A DNA stretch of 64,000 nucleotides, from positions 3,458,001 to 3,522,000 of the forward strand of contig JAEMBT020000008.1 of the NCBI GenBank assembly GCA_018873245.2. Direction: 5' to 3'. The notes beneath the pieces were generated by a model that saw only the letters and a list, made by a program, of their open reading frames with translations, did not search any database and was not told where the DNA came from. This stretch comes from Archegozetes longisetosus. Its lineage: Eukaryota > Arthropoda > Arachnida > Sarcoptiformes > Trhypochthoniidae. Position 1 is the stretch's first letter. Each line of letters begins with the position of its first letter. This document shows positions 48,517 through 61,156 of this stretch, piece by piece. The translations under genes were made by a program, and so were the position numbers.

Positions 48517-49083
48517 AAATATTTGAGCAAGACTATCTTTCATTGTATTCTTATGTTAGAAACCAATGAGTGAAACCCCGGGTTAGCAAAACCAGGAATC
48601 GGCTAAACTGATTTCTGCCAACTGACTCCTATCAATACTTATTTTATACTTGTCTAATCTGGTTATACAAAATGTTTAGGTACTTAATAAAGGTTGAAAA
48701 GTTTCAAAAGGGAAGCTGAATATCATATCAATTAATTAGATAAGAGTTAATGAACGCAAATAATTGATAAAAGCTTTGCTTTAATCACACAATTTTTCTT
48801 GAGTTTCAATGCTATCGGAATTAATATTTTATTGACAACCAATTGAGTTATAATAAAAATAGATTAATTCATAAGAAATGCATACTTTCTTGATTGGAAA
48901 ATCAACTAATCTTTTGTCATTCATGTATTCCAAGGGATAATACGTCAAGTATTGATAATCATAAGTACTATTTTAAACACTTCTGAACAAACAATTACGA
49001 ATAAAGAAATAAGATTCCAATATATCACTTCAAGTCAATGTTAGTTAGTCTCTGAATCTAGACTTGTTTTCATAGAGAAAGTC

Positions 49084-52000
49084 ATGTCGGCCAGATTTCA
49101 AGTTTCTCCAACTGGGGCTTATGTCAATCCACAATTTATGGATACTATAGAGGAAGATTCTAGTGTTGTTCAATCGAGTCAACCACGACGAAAATCAAGT
49201 ATTTTACAGCGATGGTTCATCAATACTGGTCCTACGCTTGAAAGGAGACCATCCGTCTCGTCCAATTCAGAAGTTTTTCCTAAAATAGATTTTTATAGAA
49301 ATGATAATACTGTGAGCAAAAAACTGAAGAGACCAGGTCTAGAAGAACTTCATATGCCTCAACATTTAAATTCGCAGGTAATTCATTACAATTTCTTAAT
49401 CTTGATTTCAATTATAAAAGGTGAGGTTCGCTCAAATCGATGGCTTGTAGTAATTCAATTTTTTATTTAGCTTTTAGCTTTAAGGTGCAGTTGCCTCTGG
49501 TTATAGTGAACACTCTAATACACTAGAGATCGGTTCATTATAGCCTTTATAACGGAGGTTCATTTTATGAAGGATAGAATCATCAATGACATGTCTGAGT
49601 TTTTTTTATTGATAAGGGAATCATATTTTAGTTAAATAAATTTGGGCGCGTAGGAAAAAGTTGATAATAACTTTTAAAGTCTTAAATGAATTTTTTATGT
49701 TTACCCTATGATAGAGTAGAGTATGCGCTCTTCTATTATGAGAAAAATTTACTTTCACGTTAATAATCTCTGGCATATCATTAACAATCCTATTATTCAT
49801 ATCATATTATAGTGGAAAGAATACGTGGACAAAATAATTTTTTAAAACTTATTGATTATAGTTTGTTGTTCACTATATCCGAATTCATTATAGAGGAAGT
49901 CTGCTGTAATTCCAAACTAAATTATTTCAACCAAAAAAGCAGTTTGCAATAAAACTTGACGAAAATGCACTAAAGTGCTATTTACAAAATAATGTAAAAA
50001 TCTCATAGAAAACATGAATTAATTGTTATTGATTTTGAAAAATCACCGAACTACATGTGAAAGTTATACAGGTTTGACTATATTTCAATACATGTCTTGC
50101 TGTCTATAGCTAAATAAAGGAATAATTTGAGAATAAGTTGGGTATTATTTTATGCTAGTGATATTTCGCTTTCAAGTTTGTCATTTCAATTCCGATTAAT
50201 TGAAATTATTTCTCGGCTTCTCATTTCAATTTCGATTTTGTTTCCGAAAAGCGAAATACCACTACTTTACGGTTATTAGAACTCAAATTCAATGGCAGTC
50301 TGAAGCCGAAAGAAGTACCTTTTCAAGTAAAAATTATTAGATATCAATACAGGAATACAGATTATGATTGCGCAAGTTTTAACATAACTTATATGAAGAA
50401 CGCCATAAAACGATGTTTAATCTCTTATTAAAATGTCATTCCCGGAAAATCAGATATGCTTTCGTAGTTTGATCGAGTCTCTGAAGGCTTAGCAAATATT
50501 GATTTGTTACTTTCAATCAATTGACGTTCAAACCTTGATTATGATGGGAACTCTGACAAAATTTATCTATAAGTCATATAAACTGAATGAGATCTTATTG
50601 GGTTTACAGAAGATCTGACGTTTATTTATAAAACTAATTGTTTGAAATATTTTATTAACAGAAAGACCTAAGAGATGAAGAAATAAATCAAAGCAAAGTT
50701 GGTCCGACAGCTAGCAAGTTGGGATGGGTCGATGGTGTCTATGTATGTTTTGGATTGTAGAAAGTTTAAATATTACACTTTTTACTATGTTCCTATGATT
50801 AAACACTTAGATAAGAACGATGATGAACTTGTTTGGTGTAATGCTATTCTTGAGAATGGGTTGGATGGCAGGACAGGCAGGCATTTGTGAGTTTGACAAT
50901 CTATTGAAATCTAGAGAGAAAAATCTAAAATATTTCCAAACTGTTTATAACAGTATTAGCATTGGCACAGATATTGATAGGAACAGTAATAACAGTAATA
51001 ACAACAACATCAATGATAGCACTTTGCACAAATGGAAATATAGGTGGAGGCGGGATCTATGCAATGATTTCGAGAAGCGTTGGTCACGAAGCTGGCGGTG
51101 TGATTGGTTTTCTGTTTACTTTTACGAACGCAGCTTTTGTTGGGTTGAATCTACTTGGAACTGCTGAAAGTGTTTCTGATATATTGAATGTAAATGTAAA
51201 ATGTTTTAGTCTATATTATTTGATAACTATTGTATCTTAAGGTATTCGGAGTCAGTATTTGCGGAAACCCTTCAGGAGTCAATGATCAAAGAATTGTTGG
51301 ATACGCCTGTCTTTTTATAATCGCTGCTATTCCTTTGATTAGTCTGGAATTCGAGGCAAAAGTAAGTTAAATCAGATATACTTGACATGTTATGGATTTT
51401 CACTGTTATAAGTCATATCCAGAGTTCGGCAAAATAGTTGAAAAATAGATGTAATTGTGAAACAAACCCTAATATTGAACCGTGAATTTTACTATCAAAT
51501 ATTGACTTTTAATATATGATTCATATTTCAATAAGATAAACATAAATCATGTACTAGAGGATGTTTTAACAAATGGTTTAAACAATGAGTCATTACTGAA
51601 TCAATGAAACACTAATTATTGGATCAAGTTTTCATAATAAAATTTAAAGTCTAATATTAGGGTTTGTTTCACAATTATATTAATAAACTATTTTTTAAAA
51701 ATATTTTGCCGAACCCTGGTCATGTTTAGCCCTAAAATATTTAAATGATTTGTGGCTGGCGTTAGAGATTTAAACTGATTTAGAGAAAATTTAATTTCAG
51801 ACATTGATGTTCTTTTTCCTAACACTGATCGTATCGTTGACCGACTATTTCATCGGAGCTTTGATTCCTCCAAATAATAAGCAAATGGAAAAGGGTTTTG
51901 CGTATTGGAATGATTACGTGATAAAAAACAATCTCTACCCACGATGGGATGGGTATAACTTTTTCGATGTATTCGGTGTTTTCTTTCCGTCAGTTACCGG

Positions 52001-55000
52001 TATATTCACGGGAGCGAGTATGTCAGCAGATCTAAAAGATCCCGCAAAAGCCATACCTTTGGGAACATTTCTTGCGATTGCAACCACTTCAACGACATAC
52101 GCAGTGATTATCATATTCACGGGTTCAACAATTATCGCTTATTCAACCGGCAACGCCGAGGACGCCCGGTTCAATAATCACACCTGCAGTGCAATTAACG
52201 GCTCGTGTCCGTATGGACTGATCAATGATTATCAAACAATGTCAATGTCTGGTGGGCTGTCTCACACCAGCCTTCCGATTGATCCATTGATCTATGCTGG
52301 CATTTTTGCGGCTACGCTTTCATCAGCGTTAGGTTGCTATACAGCAGCGCCCAGGATATTTAAGGTATTATTTCTTTAGCATCTTATATTGTTAGCCAAT
52401 GCTGTTGTGGATCACATGCACTCTCCATACTGCAATGATGGGTTAGGTTAAGTCACGCGCATACTGCAAAATCGAACCAAATTCCGGTTATTAATATTAG
52501 TTTGCAAATACCTAGATGTTAACGCTCATATACAGAGCCTTTCTTATTGTACATCGCATTATTGGTTATTTCAAGCTTACTGGTTGATAGTTTTCCTTCT
52601 ATTAAAAGTAAATTCGTGGCGGTGTAAATTTTCCTATTTAAGCTTTCATTTGAACCTACTTTTTGAAGAAATGCGTTAACTCATAAGCCTCTTACTATGG
52701 ATTAAAAATACTTTCTATATTGAATTCAGTATAGAAAGTATTTTTAATCCATAGTAAAGGACCTATGAGTTAACGCATTTCTTCGAAAAGTAGGTTCATT
52801 TATACAATATAATTGGTAAATTTATACCGCCACGAGTTTACAATTAAACCACTATAATGGAAGTAAAGCGTACAATAAGCAACACTAACACATGTGCAAT
52901 AGTAAACATTATAATTTTCACTATCTATAGTTTTCTATTTCAAAGCTTTTACTGTATTTTCTATATGCGGCAGGTTATAAGAAAGGCTCTGTACTTCTCA
53001 TTAGTGTTGATTCCGTTCCAAATTTTTTATTCAGTTTCGTTCCTATTCCGTTCTTAAAGAAAATTTTTCAACTCCATTCCGTTCCTATCCCGTTCTTAAA
53101 CAGAATTTTAATTCCGTTTCTATTCCGTTCTTAAATTTTAACCTTTATTTTAGCCTAACATAAGCCATTAGATTCATAACTTAAATTTGTAAAGCTTTAC
53201 AGTATTGTTTATTTTCCAATACGACGTGTTAGAGTTGTTGGTTTTCGGATTTTATTCAATTCCATTCATATTCAGTTCTGTTTTACGTTCTTGATTTCAT
53301 TCCGTTCCGTTCCTATTCAGTTCTGTTCAATATTTTTCATTTCAGTTCCATTCCTATTCCGTTCTTTAAGCATTTTTTAATACCGTTCCAGTTCCATTCC
53401 CGTTTCGTTCCAGGAACGGAATCAACACTACTTCTCATTAACACAATTCTAACAAGCGTATACTGAGGAACGTCAGCAATAAAAAAAATAATCGAAATCT
53501 CTACAAAATAATTTCTTATTTATCTTACTTTGGATTAAGTTTCAAATCAGTACTTCTCTCAGTGCACTGCTTGCCCGAATCTGGCTTTGTTCCATTTATC
53601 AGAACGTGTGTTTATGTTATATATTACTAAGTAATGACTCAATACCAATGTGCAATAAATATCTATTTATCTGAAAATGAACACCTTGTCGGACAAAATG
53701 ATAAATGGAAAGTTGAAAATCGAACGAGTAATTTGATTTTGAGAAGAATATGAAGTTTTTGAAGTGCTGTCTGATAAGTTAGGAGTTATCCTGAATACAA
53801 AGAATAGCCAACTCGTGTTTTGTAGATAACCGACTTGATTTTGCAGTATACACTTCCAACTACCCAACGCACTAACTTAACAGTTCCTTCAAATTAATTC
53901 TAATACCTTATTCAAACTCCAATATTAGTGTTTTTTTGAATCTCCAATACCATAAATTGGCTGCCACTTCAATTATGATCACGGCTTAATTAAGGATTTA
54001 GGGTTATTCTTTAGATTAGCTCCACCAATTGATTTAAAAATTAGATAAAATCTTTAAAACACTAAATGAGAAATAAAATAAACATAATAACAATTGTGAA
54101 AAGTCATGGAAAATCTTTATATTGAAGAATAATTAAAACATTCTATTTATTCCACGTTATAAAATGTAAACCTACTGCACTCCAGACTTCTCACTCTCCA
54201 CATGAAACAATGTTAGATTAGGTTTCATCACTTTGTAAGTCCATTGAGTTTACTTGTGATTATGAACTAATGTGACTGAATCTAACCTAAGTAGGATGCG
54301 GTAGGTTGCGAAGCGACCCGTCGTATAATTATCTTAGGTTTGGCTAGGTGAGATAAGTTCAAAATATTCGGGTGTATTAGGTCTGAATGGTACCTGCTAG
54401 GAAATTTTAATGAATAAAATTCCTCTAATATAAATCGACAAAGAAGTTCGTGGAAATTCAATGGAAAATTTAAGGTAGAAAATTTCGGTTTCTACTTAGA
54501 ACTTTGAAACAAAATTTATTTTTTCTCATCGAGCAGAATCGAAACTAATAGTTGAAAGTCCTCAAAATTCAATATTTTAAACACTTGTCATAGGATTCCA
54601 AGGGTTTTTAAACCTTTTTCGTATAATGGTTTCCCGTTGAAAATTTTTCTGAGAGCGATATCTTTTGAACAAATAATCTCCTACATATGAAATTTGCTGC
54701 AATGAAATATATCATGGCATAAAATATTAAGTATTGGCGCCACCTTCCGAAGGTGAAGCTAATGTAAAGAATCCCCGGATTTAGTTTGAAATTATGTTGG
54801 ATTGATTTTCATTTTGTATGGTTTCAATTTTAATGTTTCCTATCGGTTATTAAAACAAAAAAGTTTGCATTATATGAAAATAGACCCAACGTGGCATTAA
54901 ACTAAATCAACAATTTAGTTGAGATCATAGTTCGAGTGGCGGCTAATTTATCAATTTGGAGATCCAAAATGCAATAATCTTGTAGTTTGAATATTTGTAT

Positions 55001-58000
55001 AAATTCGACTGAACTCTTAAGTTTATGCGCTGATTAACACTTGAATAAGTTTAAACATAATTTTTACACTAGAATCATGAGATACTAAACAATACTGCAT
55101 ATAAGTTTGAGTCACTACAAAATGAGGCTTTGCGACAATCAAACTTTCTATTGATAACTAAGAACTTACTTTTGATGAAGGCTTTCGCTGACGACCGTTT
55201 GATTCCATTTGTTTCATGGTTCGGGAAAGGCTACGGGCCGAGCAATGATCCAAGACACGGATATTTAGTGACATTCATAATTGCGTCCGTTTTTATAGCC
55301 ATCGGTGACGTTAACAAGGCTGGAACTTGGATAGCAAACTTCTATTTGGGAGCATTTTTTATGGTCAACTTTTCACTATTCCATGTTTCATGGGTTAACT
55401 CATTGAGCTTCAGACCAAGTTTCAGGTTTTACAACAAATGGATCAGTCTTTTTATCGGTGTTGCATGCATCGTATTAATGTTTTTGTTCGATGTATTATC
55501 TGCTGGTGTTGTGGTCGGACTCACTATATTTATTTACATATCTATGTTATTTGTAGATCCAGGTAACTATGACTTAAATTCTTAATACTCAAAGTCACTA
55601 ATATCTACCCAATCAAACTTCTCACATCTTTTAAGAGCTATATTCTTTTTAAAATCAGTTTAATTCCCTCTAAATTGTATTTATCTGGTAAGTAAAGATA
55701 TATCAATTAATCGAATGATCATTAATAATTGAATTGCGTTTTTAGAATCTAAGTTAAATTAAGACTAAGTTGAATCAAAACGTTGACTTATATCTAAAAT
55801 TCAATCGATCAGCTCATAAATAAGCGCTTGACACCCTCGAATGAGTAGATAATTCTGGCTTTTACTGTATATTCAATTGAAAGCCTATCAAATGAGATGA
55901 TTGCCGAAGACAGAAAATCTAGAGTAAGCGCACACAGAGCTGACAGGTCTTGTACTGAAATTGAGTCAGGTCAAAATTGGTATCATTATTACAATCGTAT
56001 TGATAGCCTATTCAACTATAAGAAATTCTGCAACTTAAGTAGACCTGATTTCTATTAGAAAAATAAACTCGATTCCTGTCAAATCACCCATAATCTAAAC
56101 CTTTGACTTAAGAGCTTCAGCTCTTCTGATTTCACACCACTAGATGAGATTAAAACATTAACACATTTATGTTACAGTTAAAGCCAATTGGGGTCCATCT
56201 ACAGAAGAGCAATGTTTTAATATTGCTCGATGCCTAACATTCCGGTTGAACACACAAGACGATCACGTCAAGCATTACAGACCTATGGTTCTTCTGATGA
56301 GTGGAAATCCAACAAATCGAAGAGCGTTATTAGATATGGCACACCTAATGACTAAAAGATATGGATTGCTATTTTTGGCACATATAGCACAGGCTCCTAT
56401 TTTCTATAAGACTAAAGAAGAAATTACACTAAGTCAAAAGGCGTGGCTTAGGGACAAAAATATCAATGCATTTTATAAACTATTAGAATCAGATTCACTT
56501 AGCAAAGGCATCAAAAGCATGATGCAGGTATTCATTACATTACTTTATTTAATCCAATTTTCCTTAAAATCTTATCTAATCGTTTTCACAGTCATCAGGA
56601 ATCGGAAAATTTTCTCCTAATATCGTTATGGTGGGATATAAAAGCAATTGGCAAACGTGCAATTATGACAATCTTTCAGACTATTACGAAATTATTCAGT
56701 AAATTAGATTTTGGTTATGGTTGATTTGTGATTGATGTAGGACTGAGCAGATTGAGAGTAGTGTAGTTACTATATGTTGTTTTCCTATGGCTGGCATTCC
56801 CTTTACCCAATCTAAATCAAATTATTTTTGTTATTAGCGCATCTAGTTAAGTTAGGTTAGGTAAGAAGAACATAAGGGAGAAAATCGTTGTGGTAACCAC
56901 ATGAATCTCTTATACCCTAACTCTACATCAATCATAAACCAACTTTAGCCTTAACTTTATTATATTTGATTGATACCCAGTATTGATGAGAGAATTATTT
57001 CAGTTCCGTTCTGGACTGTCGCTTTGCTTTGATAATATTCCGCCTTCAAGAAGGACACGATTTCTCTGAATATCTAGATCAAAATTCTAACGGAAATCGA
57101 CAAGAAATGAAATATGAAACCAGTAAAGTTCTTGTTTTCTGATCAAAACATAAATTCAAATGTTATTTATTAACAACTTTATTGAATTTTTACTGTTAAT
57201 TTAATTGATAGCTAAATCCAATGTCTACTCGATATCAAGTGTAGTCGATTTTCAAATCAGACCATCAATTAACGTAAATGATTTGAATGTGAATCAAACG
57301 ATGAAGCGTATGGATGTATATGAAATGGCAAATCGTTTTAAGAATAAGCAGAAAGTAGGAAATATAGATGTTTGGTGGATATACGATGATGGAGGACTCA
57401 CTCTTCTTATGCCTTACATCTTAAAGAATAATTCCCTCTGGAAAGGATGCAAACTAAGAGTCTTTTCAGTTACAAAAAAATCTGAAGAAATCGATTCTCA
57501 ACAACTCAAGTAATAATCCAAATCATTTTTTCCAAATTACTTCAAACAAAACCTGAATTATATCAACTTTTTACTCTTAAAGTTTGACTCAATTGCTTAA
57601 GAAGTTTCGTATCCCATATTCTGATGTTCATGTGGTGTCTGATTCTGATCAACAGCCGAAGGAAGAAACGTGAGACTAATTGAGTAAAGTCTGATTTGCA
57701 ATCATTTTGACTTTTTATTACTTTTTGAATATGTAGTAAGAATAAGTTCATAAAGCTCATATCAAAAAGTATGTCAGACGAGTCCTCCAGAAATGAGCAA
57801 ACAATAGAAACATTACAGGATGAACTAACTCGCTTCAGAGATAAAGTAAGTCTTAGAATAATGATAAAATCATTACTAACCATATATAATATACTCAATC
57901 AAACAAAATGATGCACGGCAACGAGAAATTATGCTTTCTTATGCCAACATATCTATCATTCCGTAACCTTCTACACAATATATCATCCAATTCCTAGTTA

Positions 58001-58399
58001 TTTAAGACAAACAGAATTTTTATTAAAATAATATTATCATCACTGAGAGAATAATACGTGAACCATGTTTACTCTTAGCTATGCATCATTTTAATGTCCC
58101 GAACTATATAGTTGAACATTGATTTATTTATAGACTAATAGATATTTAAGACTACGAGAACTTATAGCTCATTACTCAAAAGATTCTACTTTGATTGCTA
58201 TGTAAGTCAAATTATCAAACCAATCAAATTTAAATATGTTAAACGACCACTCTTTAATTTCAGGACATTACCTATTCCACGTAAAGACAATGTTTCAGCC
58301 ACACTATACATGGCATGGATTGAAATGCTGACCAGCGAAATGCCTCCTTTTTTACTGATTCGTGGAAATCAATCAAATGTTTTAACTTTTTATTGCTAA
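49084..58399 (+). CDS. SLC12 cation-chloride cotransporter (NKCC/NCC branch)
   Basis: Fifteen exons in phase: 49084-49377, 50662-50742, 50811-50886, 50954-51189, 51242-51361, 51801-52364, 55181-55562, 56178-56527, 56592-56698, 57004-57122, 57212-57509, 57583-57669, 57737-57845, 58134-58201 and 58264-58399, giving 1008 residues. The cytoplasmic N-terminus has RFQV at residues 4-7, the SPAK/OSR1 kinase docking motif of NKCC-type transporters. The membrane part shows [53 protein letters not shown] and WFGKGYG; the C-domain shows [25 protein letters not shown] and the family end [18 protein letters not shown]. It moves Na+ and Cl-, perhaps K+, across the plasma membrane. The TM3 residue that is Tyr in NKCC and His in NCC is Asn216. 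The 2.8-kb intron 6 holds mobile elements. Confidence 0.95.
49498..49906. mobile_element. 409-bp pogo/Tigger-like MITE in SLC12 intron 1
   Basis: Left end CAGTTGCCTCTGGTTATAGT; right end, inverted, CAGCAGACTTCCTCTATAAT. Both ends carry GTTATA/TTATAG and GTGAAC-type subterminal motifs. The left 55 bases resemble the inverted right end of the 22.6-kb MITE. No transposase is recognised. Confidence 0.7.
51420..51718. mobile_element. 299-bp hAT-type MITE in SLC12 intron 5
   Basis: Ends are CAGAGTTCGGCAAAATA and, inverted, CAGGGTTCGGCAAAATA. A further inverted block (gtgaaacaaaccctaatatt) recurs inside both arms. The flanking 8 bases gtcatatc and gtcatgtt match at 6 of 8, as for an aged hAT target duplication. 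Confidence 0.8.
52530..52995. mobile_element. ~465-bp foldback element in SLC12 intron 6
   Basis: A long imperfect palindrome centred on GAATTC near 52727. The innermost 25-30 bases per side are nearly perfect (ctatggattaaaaatacttt and its complement). Further out, ttaactcat, gaacctacttttt, the tcgtggcggt block and tacagagcctttcttat all recur inverted. The left arm is shorter by deletions. Non-coding. Confidence 0.8.
53004..53428. mobile_element. 425-bp MITE-like element with 12-bp target duplication
   Basis: Perfect 16-bp terminal inverted repeats (GTGTTGATTCCGTTCC and its complement), flanked by a perfect 12-bp direct repeat tacttctcatta at 52992-53003 and 53429-53440. Both halves are full of TTCCGTTCCTATTCCGTTCTT-like motifs, in repeated degenerate copies. 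No ORF of its own. In size and design it resembles the 429-bp insert at 6189, with a different motif. Confidence 0.85.
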
Positions 58400-58429
58400 T
58401 CTTTGTAATCAAATCTTATTTTATGACTT

Positions 58430-58435
58430 AATAAA
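58430..58435 (+). terminator. Poly(A) signal of the SLC12 gene
   Basis: AATAAA 31 bases after the SLC12 stop codon. Confidence 0.6.
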
Positions 58436-58713
58436 CTCATATTCAGTTCATTTGTTTATCTTATTTATATTTATAAAATCTTTTAGACTATAACATGAGC
58501 TAATATAATGATTTTTAATGACTTTAATGAAGTTAATTACTTTTTTGTCAATCATATTGAGTTTTCCATCAAATTTTACGAATCGATATCGCCATCTTGG
58601 CTGATTGAATATAACTGTAAACGTATGTTCAGAACAATTGCTTAAAGAATCCATATGAATTGGTTTGGGTATTCAAGGAGACACGATTATCCACTTATTG
58701 ACAATGTCGTGAA

Positions 58714-61156
58714 TTAAGACTGTTTCTGTTTCTCGAGTTCATATTCAAAAGCGGAAGCATAGTCTCTCGTTTTTAAAGTATCCGGATGGTCAGAGCCTAG
58801 TTTTTCTTTTCGCTTCTCATATACCACTTGATACAATTTGAGAGCCTCCGCGTATTGGCCACGATTGTGCAGTACAAGAGCAATATTACTTTGAGTCTCT
58901 AAAGTGTCTGGATGGTCGAAGCCTAATTGTTCTTTTCGTTTCTCATATACCACCTGATACAGTTTGAGAGCCTCCTCATATTGACCTTGCTTGTTCAGTA
59001 CGTTAGCAATATCATTCTGAGTAAATAAAGTATCGGGATGATCTGAGCCTAAATGTTCTTTTTGTTTCTCATAAACCACTTGAAATAATTTAAAAGACTC
59101 TTCGTATCGGCCCTGCTTGTTAAGTACATTGGCAATATTATATTGAGTCCATAAACTATCTGGATGGTTGAAACCCAATTTTTCTTTTCGTTTCTCATAA
59201 ACCACCTGATACAATTGGAAAGCCTCTTCGTATTGACCCTGATTGTAAAGTACAAGAGCAATATTATTCTGAACCATTAAAGTATCTGGATGATCGGAAC
59301 CTAATCGGTCTTTTAGTTTCTCACAAACCGCCTGATACATTTTAAGAGCCTCCTCATATCGACCTAGGCAGTCCAGTACAAGAGCAATATTATTCTGAAC
59401 CGCCAAAGTATCTCGATGGTCAGAGCCCAATTGTTCTCTTCGTTTCTCATAAACCATCTGATACAACTTGATGGCCTCATTGTATTGACCTTGATAATAT
59501 AGTACAGCAGCAATGTTATTCTGAGTATCTAAAGTATCTACATGGTCAGGGCCTAAAAGTTCTTTTTGTTTCTCATAAACCACCTGATGTAATTTGCGAG
59601 ACTCTTCGTATCGACCTTGATGATATAACACTTTAGCCATATTATGCTGAACCATTATTGTGGATAGATTCTCAAGCCCCAGTACGTGCTGAAGTTGCTC
59701 TAAAGCTTGTTCTGTAACAGTATAAGCATCTGATATCGGCCAGCCTCTACTAATTTATCAATAATACGATTTGGAAATATACTGAACTCTTCTACTAATG
59801 CTCTATGGTGACTTGCATGATTCCAAACAGAGAGTGCATGAGGTATATAACTTGTCTTCTCAGTATGAGTTTCGTCTAATGCGTTATTTAACAAGGCTAG
59901 TGCTTTTTTTAATGTCATTTCTTCCTTCTCTTGCTTTTTTAAACACAAACGGATAACATGCTGAACTAATCTATGAACGCTCAACTCGCCTGGTATTTGA
60001 TCTACCATTGAATATTGCTTGAGTAATTGTATAGCAGCCCCTAATTTTGCTTTCTGGCCATTTTCTATAACAGCTAAAAATAACTTCGCTGTAATTCTAT
60101 CAGGCGAGAAATAAGCCATAATATCTAAAATATCTAAAGCAAGTTGTCCTGCATCCTTTTTCTTTATAGTTTCTAGGGTCACTTGCCATGTTATAAATGT
60201 AGTTTTTGTATAACCATCACTACTGTCGTCTGGAAATGAAAAGTCGAGTAGTTTTTCTGCTTCTTCTTGATAAAACTTCAAATAATCACTTATTTCAAAC
60301 GTTTCTTCTGGATCAATATTTTTAATATTTCATTCTGCTCTCTAATGTAAGCTACAGCCTGTTGCAAGGCTAACGGAAAACATTGCAACTTATCTGCTAA
60401 TTGCTGCATTTGTGCTCTTTGAGAAGTATCGACTATCTTTAACGATTGTTTAATGAAGGCTATAGCTTCATCTATAGTAAAAGTACCTAATGGTAGGATG
60501 GCTATTTGGTCTTCCCAGTGTCGGTTACGGGAAGTAATGATAATGAATGGCTTATTTGCCTCAGGAGGCAAGCAAATCGGTAAGAATTTGTCAATTCCCT
60601 CATCACCGTCTTGCTGCGTTCTATACTTTTCTGCATTGTCAAAAATAAACAGACTTTTCTTGTGAGTAAAATGTTGATATACTTCTTCAACAATTGATTG
60701 AATTGCTTTTTCTTTGCCGTCACTACTTTTTGTGAGAATATTTAACTTATCCTTAGCTAACCGAATAAATGAGTCGCTAAGTGTTCCATAGTTCTCAGCA
60801 TTGATCCATATCACATTACCAGCGTATGCCTGACTTTCTTCATGAGCATATTTTCTTGCCAGTTCACTTTTACCTATCCCTCCTAAGCCACTAATTGAGG
60901 CTATTTGTGATATCACTGTTAGTTTGAGCCTGTCCTCATTTTGATTACGCTTCATCTCTTCATGTAATTTTTGTAACTCTCTTATTCTTCCTGTAAAACA
61001 TTTGACAGGTTCCCTGACATTGAACCAAATGGGCTGTTCTTCACGTGAACATATTGAGATGAAATAGTTATTTTCTATGCCAGTCGACTTGATATTATTC
61101 GCTTGTATTGAGTTTTTGCATCCGCTTATTGCAGACACTGTATCAATGTGTGCCAT
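58714..61156 (-). pseudogene. Intronless NB-ARC/TPR (STAND ATPase) gene, two frameshifts
   Basis: Three abutting minus-strand frames (61156-60290, about 60330-59700, about 59740-58714) read as one protein of about 820 residues when two single-base losses are allowed: one in an A-run near 60322, one near 59733. An N-terminal segment of about 45 residues is unassigned; WFNVREPVKCFTGR follows, then an NB-ARC ATPase with Walker A GLGGIGKSE (residues 90-98), Walker B LFIFDNAE (169-176), a TSR motif and CFPLAL where GLPLAL is usual. Then comes a helical region with VHRLVQHVIR, then seven 42-residue TPRs of kinesin-light-chain type (pattern Y..A..LY..V.EKR...LG..HPDTL). The lack of introns, higher GC than the flanks and this architecture point to bacterial origin, such as an arthropod endosymbiont. 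Bacterial STAND proteins often sense invaders; the role here is unknown. Frameshifts may be real decay or errors. Confidence 0.85.
58771..59652 (-). repeat. 126-bp coding tandem repeat, 7 units
   Basis: Seven exact-length 126-bp units encode the seven TPRs. Units share long identical stretches at the DNA level (for example around the QVVYEKRKE codons), showing recent amplification or gene conversion within the array. Confidence 0.85.

Larger units (their letters stand above)
45534..49083. other. Intergenic upstream of SLC12 gene, with foldback repeats
   Basis: No gene is assigned. An exon-like ATG segment at 47643-47697 (reads STNHLDSDICLDDDL, ends at donor GTAAGA) could be an alternative 5' exon of something, but its phase does not fit SLC12 exon 2. 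Two inverted-repeat elements near 48.2-48.5 kb are listed separately. Confidence 0.45.

Noticed and set aside
58448-58654. 68-codon minus-strand ORF just downstream of the NB-ARC/TPR gene, considered as a second transferred gene
   Set aside because: Low-complexity Lys/Ile/Asn end, no recognised domain and overlap with SLC12 3' flanking sequence; insufficient support.
58714-61156. Possibility that the NB-ARC/TPR segment is symbiont contamination
   Set aside because: It is embedded between animal sequence on both sides in one contig; not excluded completely, hence listed as a check.
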